A DNA stretch of 64,000 nucleotides from Sambucus nigra (lineage: Eukaryota; Streptophyta; Magnoliopsida; Dipsacales; Adoxaceae): assembly GCA_949130495.1 (NCBI GenBank), contig OX422209.1, positions 695,809,757-695,873,756 of the forward strand. Reading direction: 5' to 3'. The notes under the pieces were generated by a model. The model was given only the letters and a program-made list of their open reading frames with translations, was not told the origin of the DNA and searched no databases. Positions 10,488 through 22,085 of the stretch are shown here, piece after piece (the first letter of the stretch is position 1; the number at the start of each line of letters is the position of its first letter). Made by a program: the position numbers and the translations under genes.

Positions 10488-12045
10488 TGATTGGGCATAA
10501 ATATTGTATATTTATCCCCCTAATTTCAGTACATTTGTGAACCCGAGTGATGTAACATATATGGATTTGATTCACAATTATGCTACTAACCTTCGTTGGC
10601 AGGTATTTTGTGTTTCGTGCTTCTCTTATTGGTTTTACAGGTTAATTATGCAAGCAGTGCAAAAGAGGAAGCAAGACAGTGCAAGAAAAGCTAAGAAGGC
10701 AAGTTCAAGGGCAATTCGGTAATTTTTTAGCCCGATCCGGAAGACGAAGCCAACTGGAAAGTTGAAGAGATCGGAACAACGAGAACACTGGAGGAAACGA
10801 CACTCAAATCCGAGCTACGATTGAAAAGTTATGCTCAGTTGAAGTTGAAGAAAAATCCAAGAAAAGAAGAGAAAAGTCAGAAAAATTCTAAGTGTTGAAC
10901 TCCAGGCCAGCTCACATTCGCGAACCCCAACCTGAACCGGTTCGGGGGGCGAACCAATTCGCAGGTACACCCGAACCGGTTCGGGGTACCTGATGCGCGA
11001 ATTTTGTTTGTTATGCTGATTTGTTCCCAAGTCTCCTATTAGGTTTTAAACACTCCAAACTTGTGGGAAACGTAGGTATTAACCTAGGAGCAGCTATTAG
11101 GGCTAGTTTTAGAGAGTTTTTGATAGAAAAAAAGGGGCGGAACATCTAGGAACATCAAGGGCATAAATTACTTCAAGAATTCATTATTTCGGGTTTGTTT
11201 TTGCAAGTTTTAATTCAAGATTCTTGTTTCTCATTAATTATTCTTGCATACTTAGTTTTTCCTATTTTATTCAGCTTCTTTCCGCATTCATAATACGTAT
11301 TTACATGTTTCTAGTTAGTTTCATCGTGAATTCCTACACATGCAACATCATTATTTCATGCATTAGTCAAATTAATATGTCCGGGTAGGTTTTTCAAGGT
11401 TGGGATGCATGAACCCAACCTGATGTGTTAGTGCAAGTGTATAACGTTAATGATGAATTTAATGATTAATTTTGATCGTATCGCGTAATTTCATAAGAAT
11501 TGTAGATCTTTATATCTCATTTTCCCCTGGGTACTCGTGATGATTTAGAGTACAATTTGAGTGTAATTACCACGATATCGATTTACTCGTCCTCAGATTA
11601 GGTATGACGCGGGCTTGAACCTCGTATACATAATGCTTGGGAGTACTAAATTCCGGGTTTGAATTAATCGGATAAATTTATGATTGACGTTGTCACTGCA
11701 TTACACTAGGGTTGGGGGATTGTATTCCCATCCTATTTTCTCATCATTTAGTTAAAAAGTTCGATTCCATTCTTCATTCATAATTTAGGTAATTTAGTTA
11801 GCTGCATTTTTCATCATAATTTCATAATTGCATTTAGTGTAATCGAATCCCAAAAACCAAATCAATCTTTTCTTTTCTTCGTAGAGTCAACGTTAGGATT
11901 CCTCAGTCTTATCCCGTCGTCACAACTCTCGTTGTCCTTTTTCCCTGAGGATCGATACCCGACTTGTCGGATTATTACTTGAACGACAGGCTTGCACTTG
12001 AGCCTAGAGAGTACACACTTTAGAGACACATTCTGAGTCGTGTCA
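10488..12045 (+). repeat. LTR 2 of array A
   Basis: 1,558 bp, TGATTGGG start and CGTGTCA end; preceded by AAGTTAGGGGGG. Very close to LTR 1, for example both have CCTATTTTATTC and GTCCGGGTAGG where LTR 3 and LTR 4 have CCTATTTGATTC and GTCCGGCTAGG. Confidence 0.9.
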
Positions 12046-12051
12046 AGTTTT

Positions 12052-12069
12052 TGGCGCCGTTGCCGGGGA
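12052..12069 (+). other. Primer-binding site (tRNA-Asp), unit 2
   Basis: TGGCGCCGTTGCCGGGGA, a full 18-base complement of the tRNA-Asp 3' end; the only one of the three in the array without a change. Confidence 0.9.
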
Positions 12070-12413
12070 ATTAGGTAGACTTAGGATTAGAGTGAGCCAA
12101 TCCAAAGCGTTGACCAAAAATTCAATAATAAAAAAAAAATATATAAAAAGCACAAAAAGATTCACCACCATCTCTCACAAGCTTAATGCAAAATTCTGAA
12201 ACCACTCCCACACCCCATAATACTCCAACCAGCATTCACGAAAATCCACTTGTTGAGTATAATCTCGACAGTCCCCACACTCCGAACGCCCCACAGTTCT
12301 GGATCCCACGTCCCACACCATCGTAGTCAATCTCTAGTAACACTCCCTTCTCCTTCGTAGGACACACTTCGAGCACACCCAGTGAGAGCGCCGAATCGTC
12401 AAGTGAGAGAGAG

Positions 12414-15398
12414 ATGTCGCAACATAGTAATGCACCTACCGGTAAGGACGAACTTCCGTACCGCCCGTTGAGAGAGTTCTTATATCCTGAGCGCACTGTC
12501 ACTCCAGGATGCATTATATTCCCGTATAATGCCGGGCAGTTCCGTTTCAAAAATGGGATGATCCAGACACTACCACATTACCACGGTATGGATTCTGAAA
12601 AACCATACCTTCATATAAGGGAATTTGAGGACGTGTGTGATACCCTCAATGATCAAACCTGCACACAAGAGGTAATCCGCCTCAAACTCTTCCCCTTCTC
12701 GCTTAAAGATAAAGCCAAAGCTTGGCTATGGTCTTTACCTCCATGCTCGATTCCATCCTGGAATGAGCTATAGTCTAAATTTCTCAAGAAATTCTTCCCA
12801 ACACATCGAACAATCTCTATCAAGGCTCAAATTCAAGCATTTAGACAACATGAAAATGAGCCATTCCATCGATGTTACGAACGTTTCAACGAGTTAGTGG
12901 CTTCATGCCCCCATCATGGATTTGATCCATCGCAAATCATTTCCTTTATCTATAATGGGTTGAATCTTAATTTTAAACAGCTTGTTGAAACCATGGGAAG
13001 TGGTCCATTTGTTGATTTAGATGCCCATGATGCTGATTTTCTCATGAGGTATGTGGCCGAGACTACCCAATCCTGGGATACATCCGATCTGAACGCTCAA
13101 AATCGAAATCGACAATCTACCACCACTCCGTCGACGTCCGGTCTATTCCACGTAGATAAGAATTCTATGACGGACAGTCGGTTGGACACCATTGAGAAAG
13201 GACTGCGAGACTTATGTGAAGTAGTTGGATCTATCAAAAATCCTATCGTGACGGCATGTGCGATTTGTGAGGCGGGACATTCAACTGAGGAATGTCCGAC
13301 AATACCCGCCTACAAAGTAATGTTGCAGGAGCAAGTTAGTGGTATAGGAGGTTTTAAGGGTAATTTCGATGCCCCGCACGGGAATTCATACAACACTACG
13401 TGGAAAAAACATCCCGGTTTTAGCTACGGGCAACAACATGCCGCAATGAACCCTCCTTCGCATGTTGCCCCTCCTCCACCACACCAATTTCAACAAGCTC
13501 CACACATGCAAGGACATGTGCAAGCACCGCCACCCTATGGAAATTATATCCCGCCACAACAGAGAACCCTCGAGGATACCATGAATCAATTCATTGCAAG
13601 TCAGACTGCAAACAATGATAAATATGATCGTCAGATTGGCGACATAAATGCGACTCTGTCAAAAATACAAACCTCAATGAGTGTTCAAAAGAAAGGTAAA
13701 TTTCCTGCCCAAGGGCAATGACCTCCCCAAGGTCAAACTAGTGTTAGCTCCACCTCCACTGAACATCAAGAGCAATGTAGTGCAATTACCACTCTACGTA
13801 GTGGGAGGGTAGTTGACTTGTCACCTCCCCCACGAGACATACTTAAAGACAAGGAGATCTCGCCCGACATGAAAGAGGCCGAAGATGTCCCCTTGAATGA
13901 AGGTGATAAAGACGACACTAGTGAGTCTGAGGTAGTAGTGAAACCACCCACCGCGGCACCATTTCCTCAAAGGTTGATTCCTTCACAGAAAGGATGCCCA
14001 CGTGATGAAGTGCTGGACGTGCTAAAGCAAGTAAAGCTTAATTTACCCTTTCTTGATGCCATCAAGCAAATTCCAGCTCATGGCAAAGTTATCAAAGATT
14101 TGTTGACGGTAAAAAGGAAGATGAAGGTAAAAAAGAATTTCTTTCTAGCACAGAATGTGAGCTCTATTCTATTCAATGATCTCCCACCTAAATTCAAAGA
14201 TCCCGGTGTACCCACCATTTCCTGCATCATTGGAGAAAACAAAATCAAAAAAGCCTTACTTGATTTGGGAGCAAGTGTGAATATCCTCCCTTACTCCATC
14301 TATAGGCAACTTGACTTGGGAGACCTCAAGCCCACAAAGGTCACTCTCCAATTAGCGGATCGAACCGTGAAGATCCCAAGAGGCATAGTCGAGGACGTGA
14401 TCGTCCAAGTTGACACTTTCTACTTCCCGGTAGACTTTGTCATTTGGGACACGGAGCCCTCATTTAACTAGAGTAACCATGTTCCCATCATCCTTGGGCG
14501 CCCTTTCTTAGCTACGGCTAACGCAATCATCAATACTCGGAATGGGCGAATGCAACTCACCTTTGGGAACATGACCTTAGAGACCAACATATTCCATGTC
14601 ACCCAACATACGGAGAAAGAAGATGACCTTCACGCGGTGAGCTTCGTAGACGAGATCGTAGGGAAGTACTTTGAGGAAAATGATTGTGGAGAAGCCCTAG
14701 GGTCCTGCTTAGTGTCGAGCCATGAGAATGAGGGGTCCCATAAGAGAGAGCCGTTAGGGGTGAGCCCTATTTCATCAAGTAATAGTGGTGGTTGTGACAA
14801 TGAGAGAAAAGTGGGGGAGAGGTGTGTAGTGACCGCAATTGAAAGAGAGAGAGAGGGATTAGAAGAGAGAAAACTGGTGGAGTTGGAGATCGAGCAAGTA
14901 AGAGAGGATGTAGGCACTACTCGAGAGAGAGATCTAGGGGACATGAGCATGGAAGAATTTGAAAAAGAATTCGGTCCGGTGGATGAGAGCCTAGATGAGA
15001 GTCTTAACGACCAAGTCCAAACTCTATTGGATTCATTTAGACACCTAGAAGAAAGCGAATGGAAAGATAAAATCGATGAATTTCTTCTTTGTGACCATCC
15101 ACCCATACCACTAGAGGTCCCGAAGGCGAGTGAGGAGAAAAGTTATGGTTCATCCGACTTAGAGCCCGACCCATGCATCTTAAAAATTGAAAGAAACCTA
15201 GGTGTCCCCTCCGAGTCAGTGCACGTAGACCACGCTTTGAGTCAACATCACGAGGATCCCTTTCCAATTAGTCACGACGAGTCTCCCGATCTATCCTTTA
15301 TCTATGGGCGAGGTCCCAACTTGTTTCGATTGCTGGAATATAATCCTAGGACAGAAGTGACAAGGAGAGCATCGACCCCCGTAAGTGGGGTCGGGTGA
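12414..15398 (+). pseudogene. Broken gag-protease-tail frame, unit 2
   Basis: Same layout as the unbroken unit 3, one reading frame, with TAG at 12771-12773, TGA at 13719-13721 and TAG at 14469-14471. The first TAG is shared with unit 1 (6122) but unit 3 has CAG there, so units 1 and 2 descend from a common broken copy. The third falls in the protease (tryptophan codon in unit 3), between the active site DLGASVN and the LGRPFL motif. The zinc knuckle CAICEAGHSTEEC is intact, and the acidic tail (14550-15398) is open. The twin C4/G4 hairpins are at 15374-15392 and 15425-15446. Confidence 0.85.
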
Positions 15399-17136
15399 GT
15401 TTGTGGAGAGATGAGAGGTCGTCGCACCCCCGACACGTATGGGGTGATTGTTGTCGTATTTTTGAGTCATGCATGAGTGTCATATAGTGTCTTGTTGTAT
15501 TTTTCATATTTGTTTGTTTTATTTTTCCGCACTTTTCATTCGCCTTGAGTTAGATTTTCGTCCTTTTTGCTTGAGGACAATGCAAAAGTCTAAGTTAGGG
15601 GGGTCACAAGTGCGTATTTCTAAAACGTCACAAATCTTCAAAATGCCCAAAATTTCCAAAAAAATCATAAAATTTTGAAAAATCCAAAAATATTTTTGTT
15701 CAAAATAAATAAAAATTGGAATTCAAATTTTTCAAAAATATCATTAAAAGTCGAATTGGAGTCTCAAATTGTAAACATCCAACATACACAAAGCCGAAAT
15801 TGACCAAAGATGGAAATTGAGCGAAAATTAACGACTTAACGAATAAATGTGGAGATTAACAAACCCGGTGAGATTCGAGCCTATCACGTTTTGCGAGATT
15901 TTAAATCAATCCGAGTTAATTGTTAACTCAAAGTTCTTTTTAGCGCGTAATAAGTTGTCAAGGATCTTAATTCTTTCATTTTGATCGGTTTTGAAAAATG
16001 TGTGCAATATTGCCTTGAAAAACGTGCCAAATTAGTCTCTAAAATTAAATTAATCTCGAAACGCATATGGTAACGCAATTGGCATTTGGGGAAATGAAGT
16101 AGGCTCTCGTTTGTCACCAAAAAATATTGGCCAAAAAAAAAAAAATTTATCCCTTTTGTAACCCAAATTGAGCCAAATAATTTTCCCTTTCGTTTGACAA
16201 CCCGAAAAACCCAAAATAGCCGGAATTGTGAAAAATGAAAAAAAATTCAGAATTTAAGTCCGAAAAATGCAACAAAAAGGGGCAAGAAAAAATAGAAGAA
16301 TGCTCAACAAAAATAACAAGAAAAGAAATGAAAAAAAATATAGAAAAAGAAGAAAAAAATGAGCAATAGCCCGGAAAAAGCACAAATGGACATCATTAAT
16401 GACTTTTCCAATTCCAACCTTCCATACCTCCTTCATTTTACCTAATGCAACCTTCATCCCGAAAAAGTCCTAACCGAGTCCAAATTGCAAAAATTGATTA
16501 CCGCGTGGAGAGCTAAGACACCAAAAGATAATATAAGAGATGAAATATGCGCGAAATAGAAGCAATGTTCCCGTTTTTAAAATCGTAATCCGTTGAAGAG
16601 ATCCTTTTGCCATAAAATTTTCGTCTTTCTAATTGCATGCTTGAATTTGCTTCCATTACATTTACTCTTTATATCATGCATGCTGAAAGAATAGCCATAA
16701 TCCGAGAGATTCGTTTGTGAGAACATCCCGTGAGAAATTGAAATCAAAACGAATTTTCGGATAAGTAACGTAATGATCAATCAGTAAAAATTGGCGGTTA
16801 TATTTCCAGCTTCGCACACACGCACTACGGTTTGAGACTCATAAATATGATTTAATGATGATTATTTTCTGGAAAAGTTTGAATTGCTCAATTTTTGCGT
16901 ATTTTGAATTTTCTTTGAGTCGAATTTTGTGGGTATATTCACTGCAAACCCTCACAAGACACAACTCGTCCTACTAGGGTAACCTAGAGGTTTAAAGGCT
17001 TGTTGCATACGCTAAATGCAATCGCTTGCCCGCGAAAGTGGTACTCTATCCCAATAAATTCCTTGAAGTGTCCTTAACTCTTACTTTCATTATTTTACAT
17101 TGCTCGGGACGCGCAAAGTTCTAAGTTAGGGGGGTT
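15399..17136 (+). other. 3' untranslated module, unit 2
   Basis: Near-identical to the unit 1 module: internal polypurine tract at 15592-15603, conserved hairpin segment at 16922-17041 (CTAGG-GTAA-CCTAG at 16974-16987 and the TTGCAT/ATGCAA stem at 17003-17021) and terminal tract at 17123-17134. No sense-strand gene. Confidence 0.7.
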
Positions 17137-18694
17137 TTATTGGGCATAAATATTGTATATTTATCCCCCTAATTTCAGTACATTTGTGAACCCGAGTGAT
17201 GTAACATATATGGATTTGATTCACAATTATGCTACTAACCTTCGTTGGCGAGTATTTTGTGTTTTGTGCTTCTCTTATTGGTTTTACAGGTTAATTATGC
17301 AAGCAGTGCAAAAGAGGAAGCAAGACAGTGCAAGAAAAGCTAAGAAGGCAAGTTCAAGGGCAATTCGGTAATTTTTTAGCCCGATCCGGAAGACGAAGCC
17401 AACTGGAAAGTTGAAGAGCTCGGAACAAAGAGAACCCTGGAAGAAACAGCACTCAAATCCGAGCTACGATTGAAAAGTTATGCTCAGTTGAAGTTGAAGA
17501 AAAATCCAAGAAAAGAAGAGAAAAGTCAGAAAAATTCTAAGTGTTGAACTCCAGGCCAGCACACATTCGCGAACCCCAACCTGAACCGGTTCTTGGGGCA
17601 AACCGGTTTGCAGGTACACGCGAACCGGTTCGGGGTACCTGATGCGCGAATTTTGTTTGTTATGCTGATTTGTTGCCAAGTCTCCTATTAGGTTTTAAAC
17701 ACTCCAAACTTGTGGGAAACGTAGGTTTTAACCTAGGAGCAGCTATTAGGGCTAGTTTTAGAGAGTTTTTGATAGAAAAAAAGGGGAGGAACATCTAGGA
17801 ACATCAATGGCATAAATTACTTCAAGAATTCATCATTTCGGGTTTGTTTTTGCAAGTTTTAATTCAAGATTCTTGTTTCTCATTGATTATTCTTGCATAC
17901 TTAGTTTTTCCTATTTGATTCAGCTTCTTTCCGCATTCATAATACGTATTTACATGTTTCAAGTTAGTTTCATCGTGAATTCCTACACATGCAACATCAT
18001 TATTTCACGCATTAGTCAAATTAATATGTCCGGCTAGGTTTTTCAAGGTTGGGATGCATGAACCCAACCTGATGTGTTAGTGCAAGTGTATAACGTTAAT
18101 GATGAATTTAATGATTAATTTTGATCGTATCGCGTAATTTCATAAGAATTGTAGATCTTTATATCTCGTTTTCCCCTGGGTACTCGTGATGATTTAGAGT
18201 ACAATTTGAGTGTAATTATCGCGATACCGATTTACTCGTCCTCAGATTAGGTATGACGCGGGCTTGAACCTCGTATACATAATGCTTGGGAGTACTAAAT
18301 TCCGAGTTTGAATTAATCGGATAAATTTATGATTGACGTTGTCACTGCATTACACTAGGGTTGGGGGATTGTATTCCCATCCTATTTTCTCATCATTTAG
18401 TTAAAAAGTTCGATTCCATTCTTCATTCATAATTTAGGTAATTTAGTTAGCTGCATTTTTCATCATAATTTCATAATTGCATTTAGTGTAATCGAATCCC
18501 AAAAACCAAATCAATCTTTTCTTTTCTTCTTAGAGTCAACGTTAGGATTCCTCAGTCTTATCCCGTCGTCACAACTCTCGTTGTCCTTTTTCCCTGAGGA
18601 TCGATACCCGACTTGTCGGATTATTACTTGAACGACAGGCTTGCACTTGAGCCTAGAGAGTACACACTTTAGAGACACATTCTGAGTCGTGTCA
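17137..18694 (+). repeat. LTR 3 of array A
   Basis: 1,558 bp. The first two bases are TT instead of TG. The palindrome cluster differs from LTR 1 and 2: the middle unit is AAACCGGTTT rather than an imperfect GAACCAGTTC. Carries more private changes than LTR 1 or 2 and groups with LTR 4. Confidence 0.9.
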
Positions 18695-18700
18695 AGTTTT

Positions 18701-18718
18701 TGGCACCATTGCCGGGGA
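18701..18718 (+). other. Primer-binding site, unit 3 (two changes)
   Basis: TGGCACCATTGCCGGGGA: G-to-A changes at two positions against the tRNA-Asp complement, both at former CG sites. Priming may be weakened although this unit has the only unbroken frame. Confidence 0.8.
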
Positions 18719-18836
18719 ATTAGGTAGACTTAGGATTAGAGTGAGCCAATCCAAAGCATTGACCAAAAATTCAATAATAATAATAAAATATATATAAAAA
18801 GCACAAAAAGATTCACCACCATCTCTCACAAGCTTA

Positions 18837-19064
18837 ATGCAAAATTCTGAAACCACTCCCACACCCCATAATACTCCAACCAGCATTCACGAAAATCCAC
18901 TTGTTGAGTATAATCCCGACAGTCCCCACACTCCGAATGCCCCACAGTTCTGGATCCCACGTCCCACACCATCGTAGTCAATCTCTAGTAACACTCCCTT
19001 CTCCTTCGTAGGACACACTTCGAGCACACCCAGTGAGAGCGCCGAATCGTCAAGTGAGAGAGAG
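18837..19064 (+). other. In-frame upstream stretch before the family-A start, with a conserved TAG
   Basis: From ATG 18837 the frame runs 76 codons into the MSQH start at 19065. It resembles the first residues of element B gag (both start MQNS, share IHENP, then FWxPxPxP). A TAG interrupts it after TPS; the same TAG is present in units 1 and 2. Either translation starts at MSQH, or the family mutated here before it spread, or the TAG is read through. Confidence 0.5.
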
Positions 19065-22037
19065 ATGTCGCAACATAGTAATGCACTTACCGGTGAGGAC
19101 GAACTTTCGTACCGCCCGTTGAGAGAGTTCTTATATCCTGAGCGCACTGTCACTCCAGGATGCATTATACTCCCGTATAATGCCGGGCAGTTCCGTTTCA
19201 AAAATGGGATGATCCAGACACTACCACATTACCACGTTATGGATTCTGAAAAACCATACCTTCATATAAGGGAATTTGAGGACGTGTGTGATACCCTCAA
19301 TGATCAAACCTGCACACAAGAGGTAATCCGCCTCAAACTCTTCCCCTTCTCGCTTAAAGATAAAGCCAAAGCTTGGCTATGGTCTTTACCTCCAAGCTCG
19401 ATTCCATCCTGGAATGAGCTACAGTCTAAATTTCTCAAGAAATTCTTCCCAACACATCGAACAATCTCTATCAAGGCTCAAATTCAAGCATTTAGACAAC
19501 ATGAAAATGAGCCATTCCATCGATGTTACGAACGTTTCAACGAGTTAGTGGCTTCATGCCCCCATCATGGATTTGATCCATTGCAAATCATCTCCTTTAT
19601 CTATAATGGGTTGAATCTTAGTTCTAAACAGCTTGTTGAAACCATGGGAAGTGGTCCATTTGTCGATTTAGATGCCCATGATGCTGATTTTCACATGAGG
19701 TATGTGGCCGAGACTACCCAATCCTGGGATACATCCGATCCGAATGCTCAAAATCGAAATCGACAATCTACCACCACTGCGTCGACGTCCGGTCTATTCC
19801 ACGTAGATAAGAATTCTATGACGGACAGTCGGTTGGACACCATTGAGAAAGGACTGCGAGACTTATGTGAAGTAGTTGGATCTATCAAAAATCCTATCGT
19901 GACGGCATGTGCGATTTGTGAGGCGGGACATTCAACTGAGGAATGTCCGACGATACCCACCTACAAAGTAATGTTGCAGGAGCAAGTTAGTGGTATAGGA
20001 GGTTTTAAGGGTAATTTCGATGCCCCGCACGGGAATTCATACAACCCTACGTGGAAAAATCATCCCGGTTTTAGCTACGGGCAACAACATGCCGCAATGA
20101 ACCCTCCTTCGCATGTTGCCCCTCCTCCACCACACCAATTTCAACAATCTCCACATGTGCAAGCACCGCCACCCCATGGAAATTATATCCCGCCACAGCG
20201 GAGAACCCTCGAGGATACCATGAATCAATTCATTGCAAGTCAGACTGCAAACAATGCCAAATATGATCGTCAGATTGGCGACATAAATGCGACTCTGTCA
20301 AAAATACAAACCTCAATGAGTGTTCAAGAGAAAGGTAAATTTCCTGCCCAAGGGCAACGACCTCCCCAAGGTCAAACTAGTGTTAGCTCCACCTCCACTG
20401 AACATCAAGAGCAATGTAGTGCAATTACCACTCTACATAGTGGGAGGGTAGTTGACTTGTCACCTCCCCCACGAGACATACTTAAAGACAAGGAGATCTT
20501 GCCCGGCACGAAAGAGGCCGAAGATGTCCCCTTGAATGAAGGTGATAAAGACGACACTAGTGAGTCTGAGGTAGTAGTGAAACCACCCACCGCGGCACCA
20601 TTTCCTCAAAGGTTGATTCCTTCACAGAAAGGATGCCCACGTGATGAAGTGCTGGACGTGATAAAGCAAGTAAAGCTGAATTTACCCTTTCTTGATGCCA
20701 TCAAGCAAATTCCAGCTCATGGCAAAGTTATCAAAGATTTGTTGACGGTAAAAAGGAAGATGAAGGTAAAAAAGAATGTCTTTCTAGCACAGAATGTGAG
20801 CTCTATTCTATTCAATGATCTCCCACCTAAATTCAAAGATCCCGGTGTACCCACCATTTCCTGCATCATTGGAGAAAACAAAATCAAAAAAGCCTTACTT
20901 GATTTGGGAGCAAGTGTGAATATCCTCCCTTACTCCATCTATAGGCAACTTGACTTGGGAGACCTCAAGCCCACAAAGGTCACTCTCCAATTAGCGGATC
21001 GAACCGTGAAGATCCCAAGAGGCATAGTCGAGGACGTGATCGTCCAAGTTGACACTTTCTACTTCCCGGTAGACTTTGTCATTTGGGACACGGAGCCCTC
21101 ATTTAACTGGAGTAACCATGTTCCCATCATCCTTGGGCGCCCTTTCTTAGCTACGGCTAACGCAATCATCAATACTCGGAATGGGCGAATGCAACTCACC
21201 TTTGGGAACATGACCTTAGAGACCAACATATTCCATGTCACCCAACATACGGAGGAAGAAGATGACCTTCACGCGGTGAGCTTCGTAGACGAGATCGTAG
21301 GGAAGTACTTTGAGGAAAATGATTGTGGAGAAGCCCTAGGGTCCTGCTTAGTGTCGAGCCATGAGAATGAGGGGTCCCATAAGAGAGAGCCGTTAGGGGT
21401 GAGCCCTATTTCATCAAGTAATAGTGGTGGTTGTGACAATGAGAGAAAAGTGGGGGATAGGTGTGTAGTGACCGGAATTGAAAGAGAGAGAGAGGGGTTA
21501 GAAGAGAGAAAACTGGTGGAGTTGGAGATCGAGCAAGTAAGAGAGGATGTAGGCACTACTCGAGAGAGAGATCTAGGGGACATGAGCATGGAAGAATTTG
21601 AAAAAGAATTCGGTCCGGTGGATGAGAGCCTAGATGAGAGCCTTAACGACCAAGTCCAAACTCTATTGGATTCATTTAGACACCTAGAAGAAAGCGAATG
21701 GAAAGATAAAATCGATGAATTTCTTCTTTGTGACCATCCACCCATACCACTAGAGGTCCCGAAGGCGAGTGAGGAGAAAAGTTATGGTTCATCCGACTTA
21801 GAGCCCGACCCATGCATCTTAAAAATTGAAAGAAACCTAGGTGTCCCCTCCGAGTCAGTGCACGTAGACCACGCTTTGAGTCAACATCACGAGGATCCCT
21901 TTCCAATTAGTCACGACGAGTCTCCCGATCTATCCTTTATCTATGGGCGAGGTCCCAACTTGTTTCGATTGCTGGAATATAATCCTAGGACAGGAGTGAC
22001 AAGGAGAGCATCGACCCCCGTAAGTGGGGTCGGGTGA
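19065..22037 (+). CDS. gag-pro: Gag-protease polyprotein with acidic tail, unit 3 (unbroken)
   Basis: 990 codons without a stop, the only intact long frame in the window. Residues ~64-195 are an Athila-type retrotransposon gag (capsid) domain, with FSLKDKAKAWLWSLP and the FRQHENEPFHRCYERF segment. A zinc knuckle C-x2-C-x3-H-x4-C begins at C282. A proline/histidine-rich linker and a short helical stretch follow. The aspartic protease has its active site DLGASVN (Asp613) and LGRPFL near residue 690. From about residue 710 to the end lies an acidic, Glu/Ser-rich tail (EREREGLEERK, FEKEFGPVDESLDES) that I cannot assign. It sits where element B has reverse transcriptase. Gag would form the particle and the protease would cleave it; reverse transcription and integration would need another element. 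The start at 19065 is chosen because a TAG blocks the frame upstream; element B also has a methionine at this point. Part of the tail is conserved in A'. Confidence 0.9.
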   Translation: MSQHSNALTGEDELSYRPLREFLYPERTVTPGCIILPYNAGQFRFKNGMIQTLPHYHVMDSEKPYLHIREFEDVCDTLNDQTCTQEVIRLKLFPFSLKDKAKAWLWSLPPSSIPSWNELQSKFLKKFFPTHRTISIKAQIQAFRQHENEPFHRCYERFNELVASCPHHGFDPLQIISFIYNGLNLSSKQLVETMGSGPFVDLDAHDADFHMRYVAETTQSWDTSDPNAQNRNRQSTTTASTSGLFHVDKNSMTDSRLDTIEKGLRDLCEVVGSIKNPIVTACAICEAGHSTEECPTIPTYKVMLQEQVSGIGGFKGNFDAPHGNSYNPTWKNHPGFSYGQQHAAMNPPSHVAPPPPHQFQQSPHVQAPPPHGNYIPPQRRTLEDTMNQFIASQTANNAKYDRQIGDINATLSKIQTSMSVQEKGKFPAQGQRPPQGQTSVSSTSTEHQEQCSAITTLHSGRVVDLSPPPRDILKDKEILPGTKEAEDVPLNEGDKDDTSESEVVVKPPTAAPFPQRLIPSQKGCPRDEVLDVIKQVKLNLPFLDAIKQIPAHGKVIKDLLTVKRKMKVKKNVFLAQNVSSILFNDLPPKFKDPGVPTISCIIGENKIKKALLDLGASVNILPYSIYRQLDLGDLKPTKVTLQLADRTVKIPRGIVEDVIVQVDTFYFPVDFVIWDTEPSFNWSNHVPIILGRPFLATANAIINTRNGRMQLTFGNMTLETNIFHVTQHTEEEDDLHAVSFVDEIVGKYFEENDCGEALGSCLVSSHENEGSHKREPLGVSPISSSNSGGCDNERKVGDRCVVTGIEREREGLEERKLVELEIEQVREDVGTTRERDLGDMSMEEFEKEFGPVDESLDESLNDQVQTLLDSFRHLEESEWKDKIDEFLLCDHPPIPLEVPKASEEKSYGSSDLEPDPCILKIERNLGVPSESVHVDHALSQHHEDPFPISHDESPDLSFIYGRGPNLFRLLEYNPRTGVTRRASTPVSGVG

Positions 22038-22085
22038 GTTTGTGGAGAGATGAGAGGTCGTCGCACCCCCGACACGTATGGGGTG
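22013..22085 (+). other. Twin C4/G4 hairpins around the stop codon, unit 3
   Basis: GACCCC (22013-22018) with GGGGTC (22026-22031) ends three bases before TGA (22035-22037). CACCCC (22064-22069) with GGGGTG (22080-22085) begins 26 bases after the stop. Element B has the same 26-base spacing. Confidence 0.6.

Noticed and set aside
17153..17371. 72-codon frame at the start of the family-A LTR, open in LTR 2 and LTR 3
   Set aside because: Closed by a stop in LTR 1, no known domain, and it ends in a low-information Lys/Ala stretch; repeated only because the LTR is.
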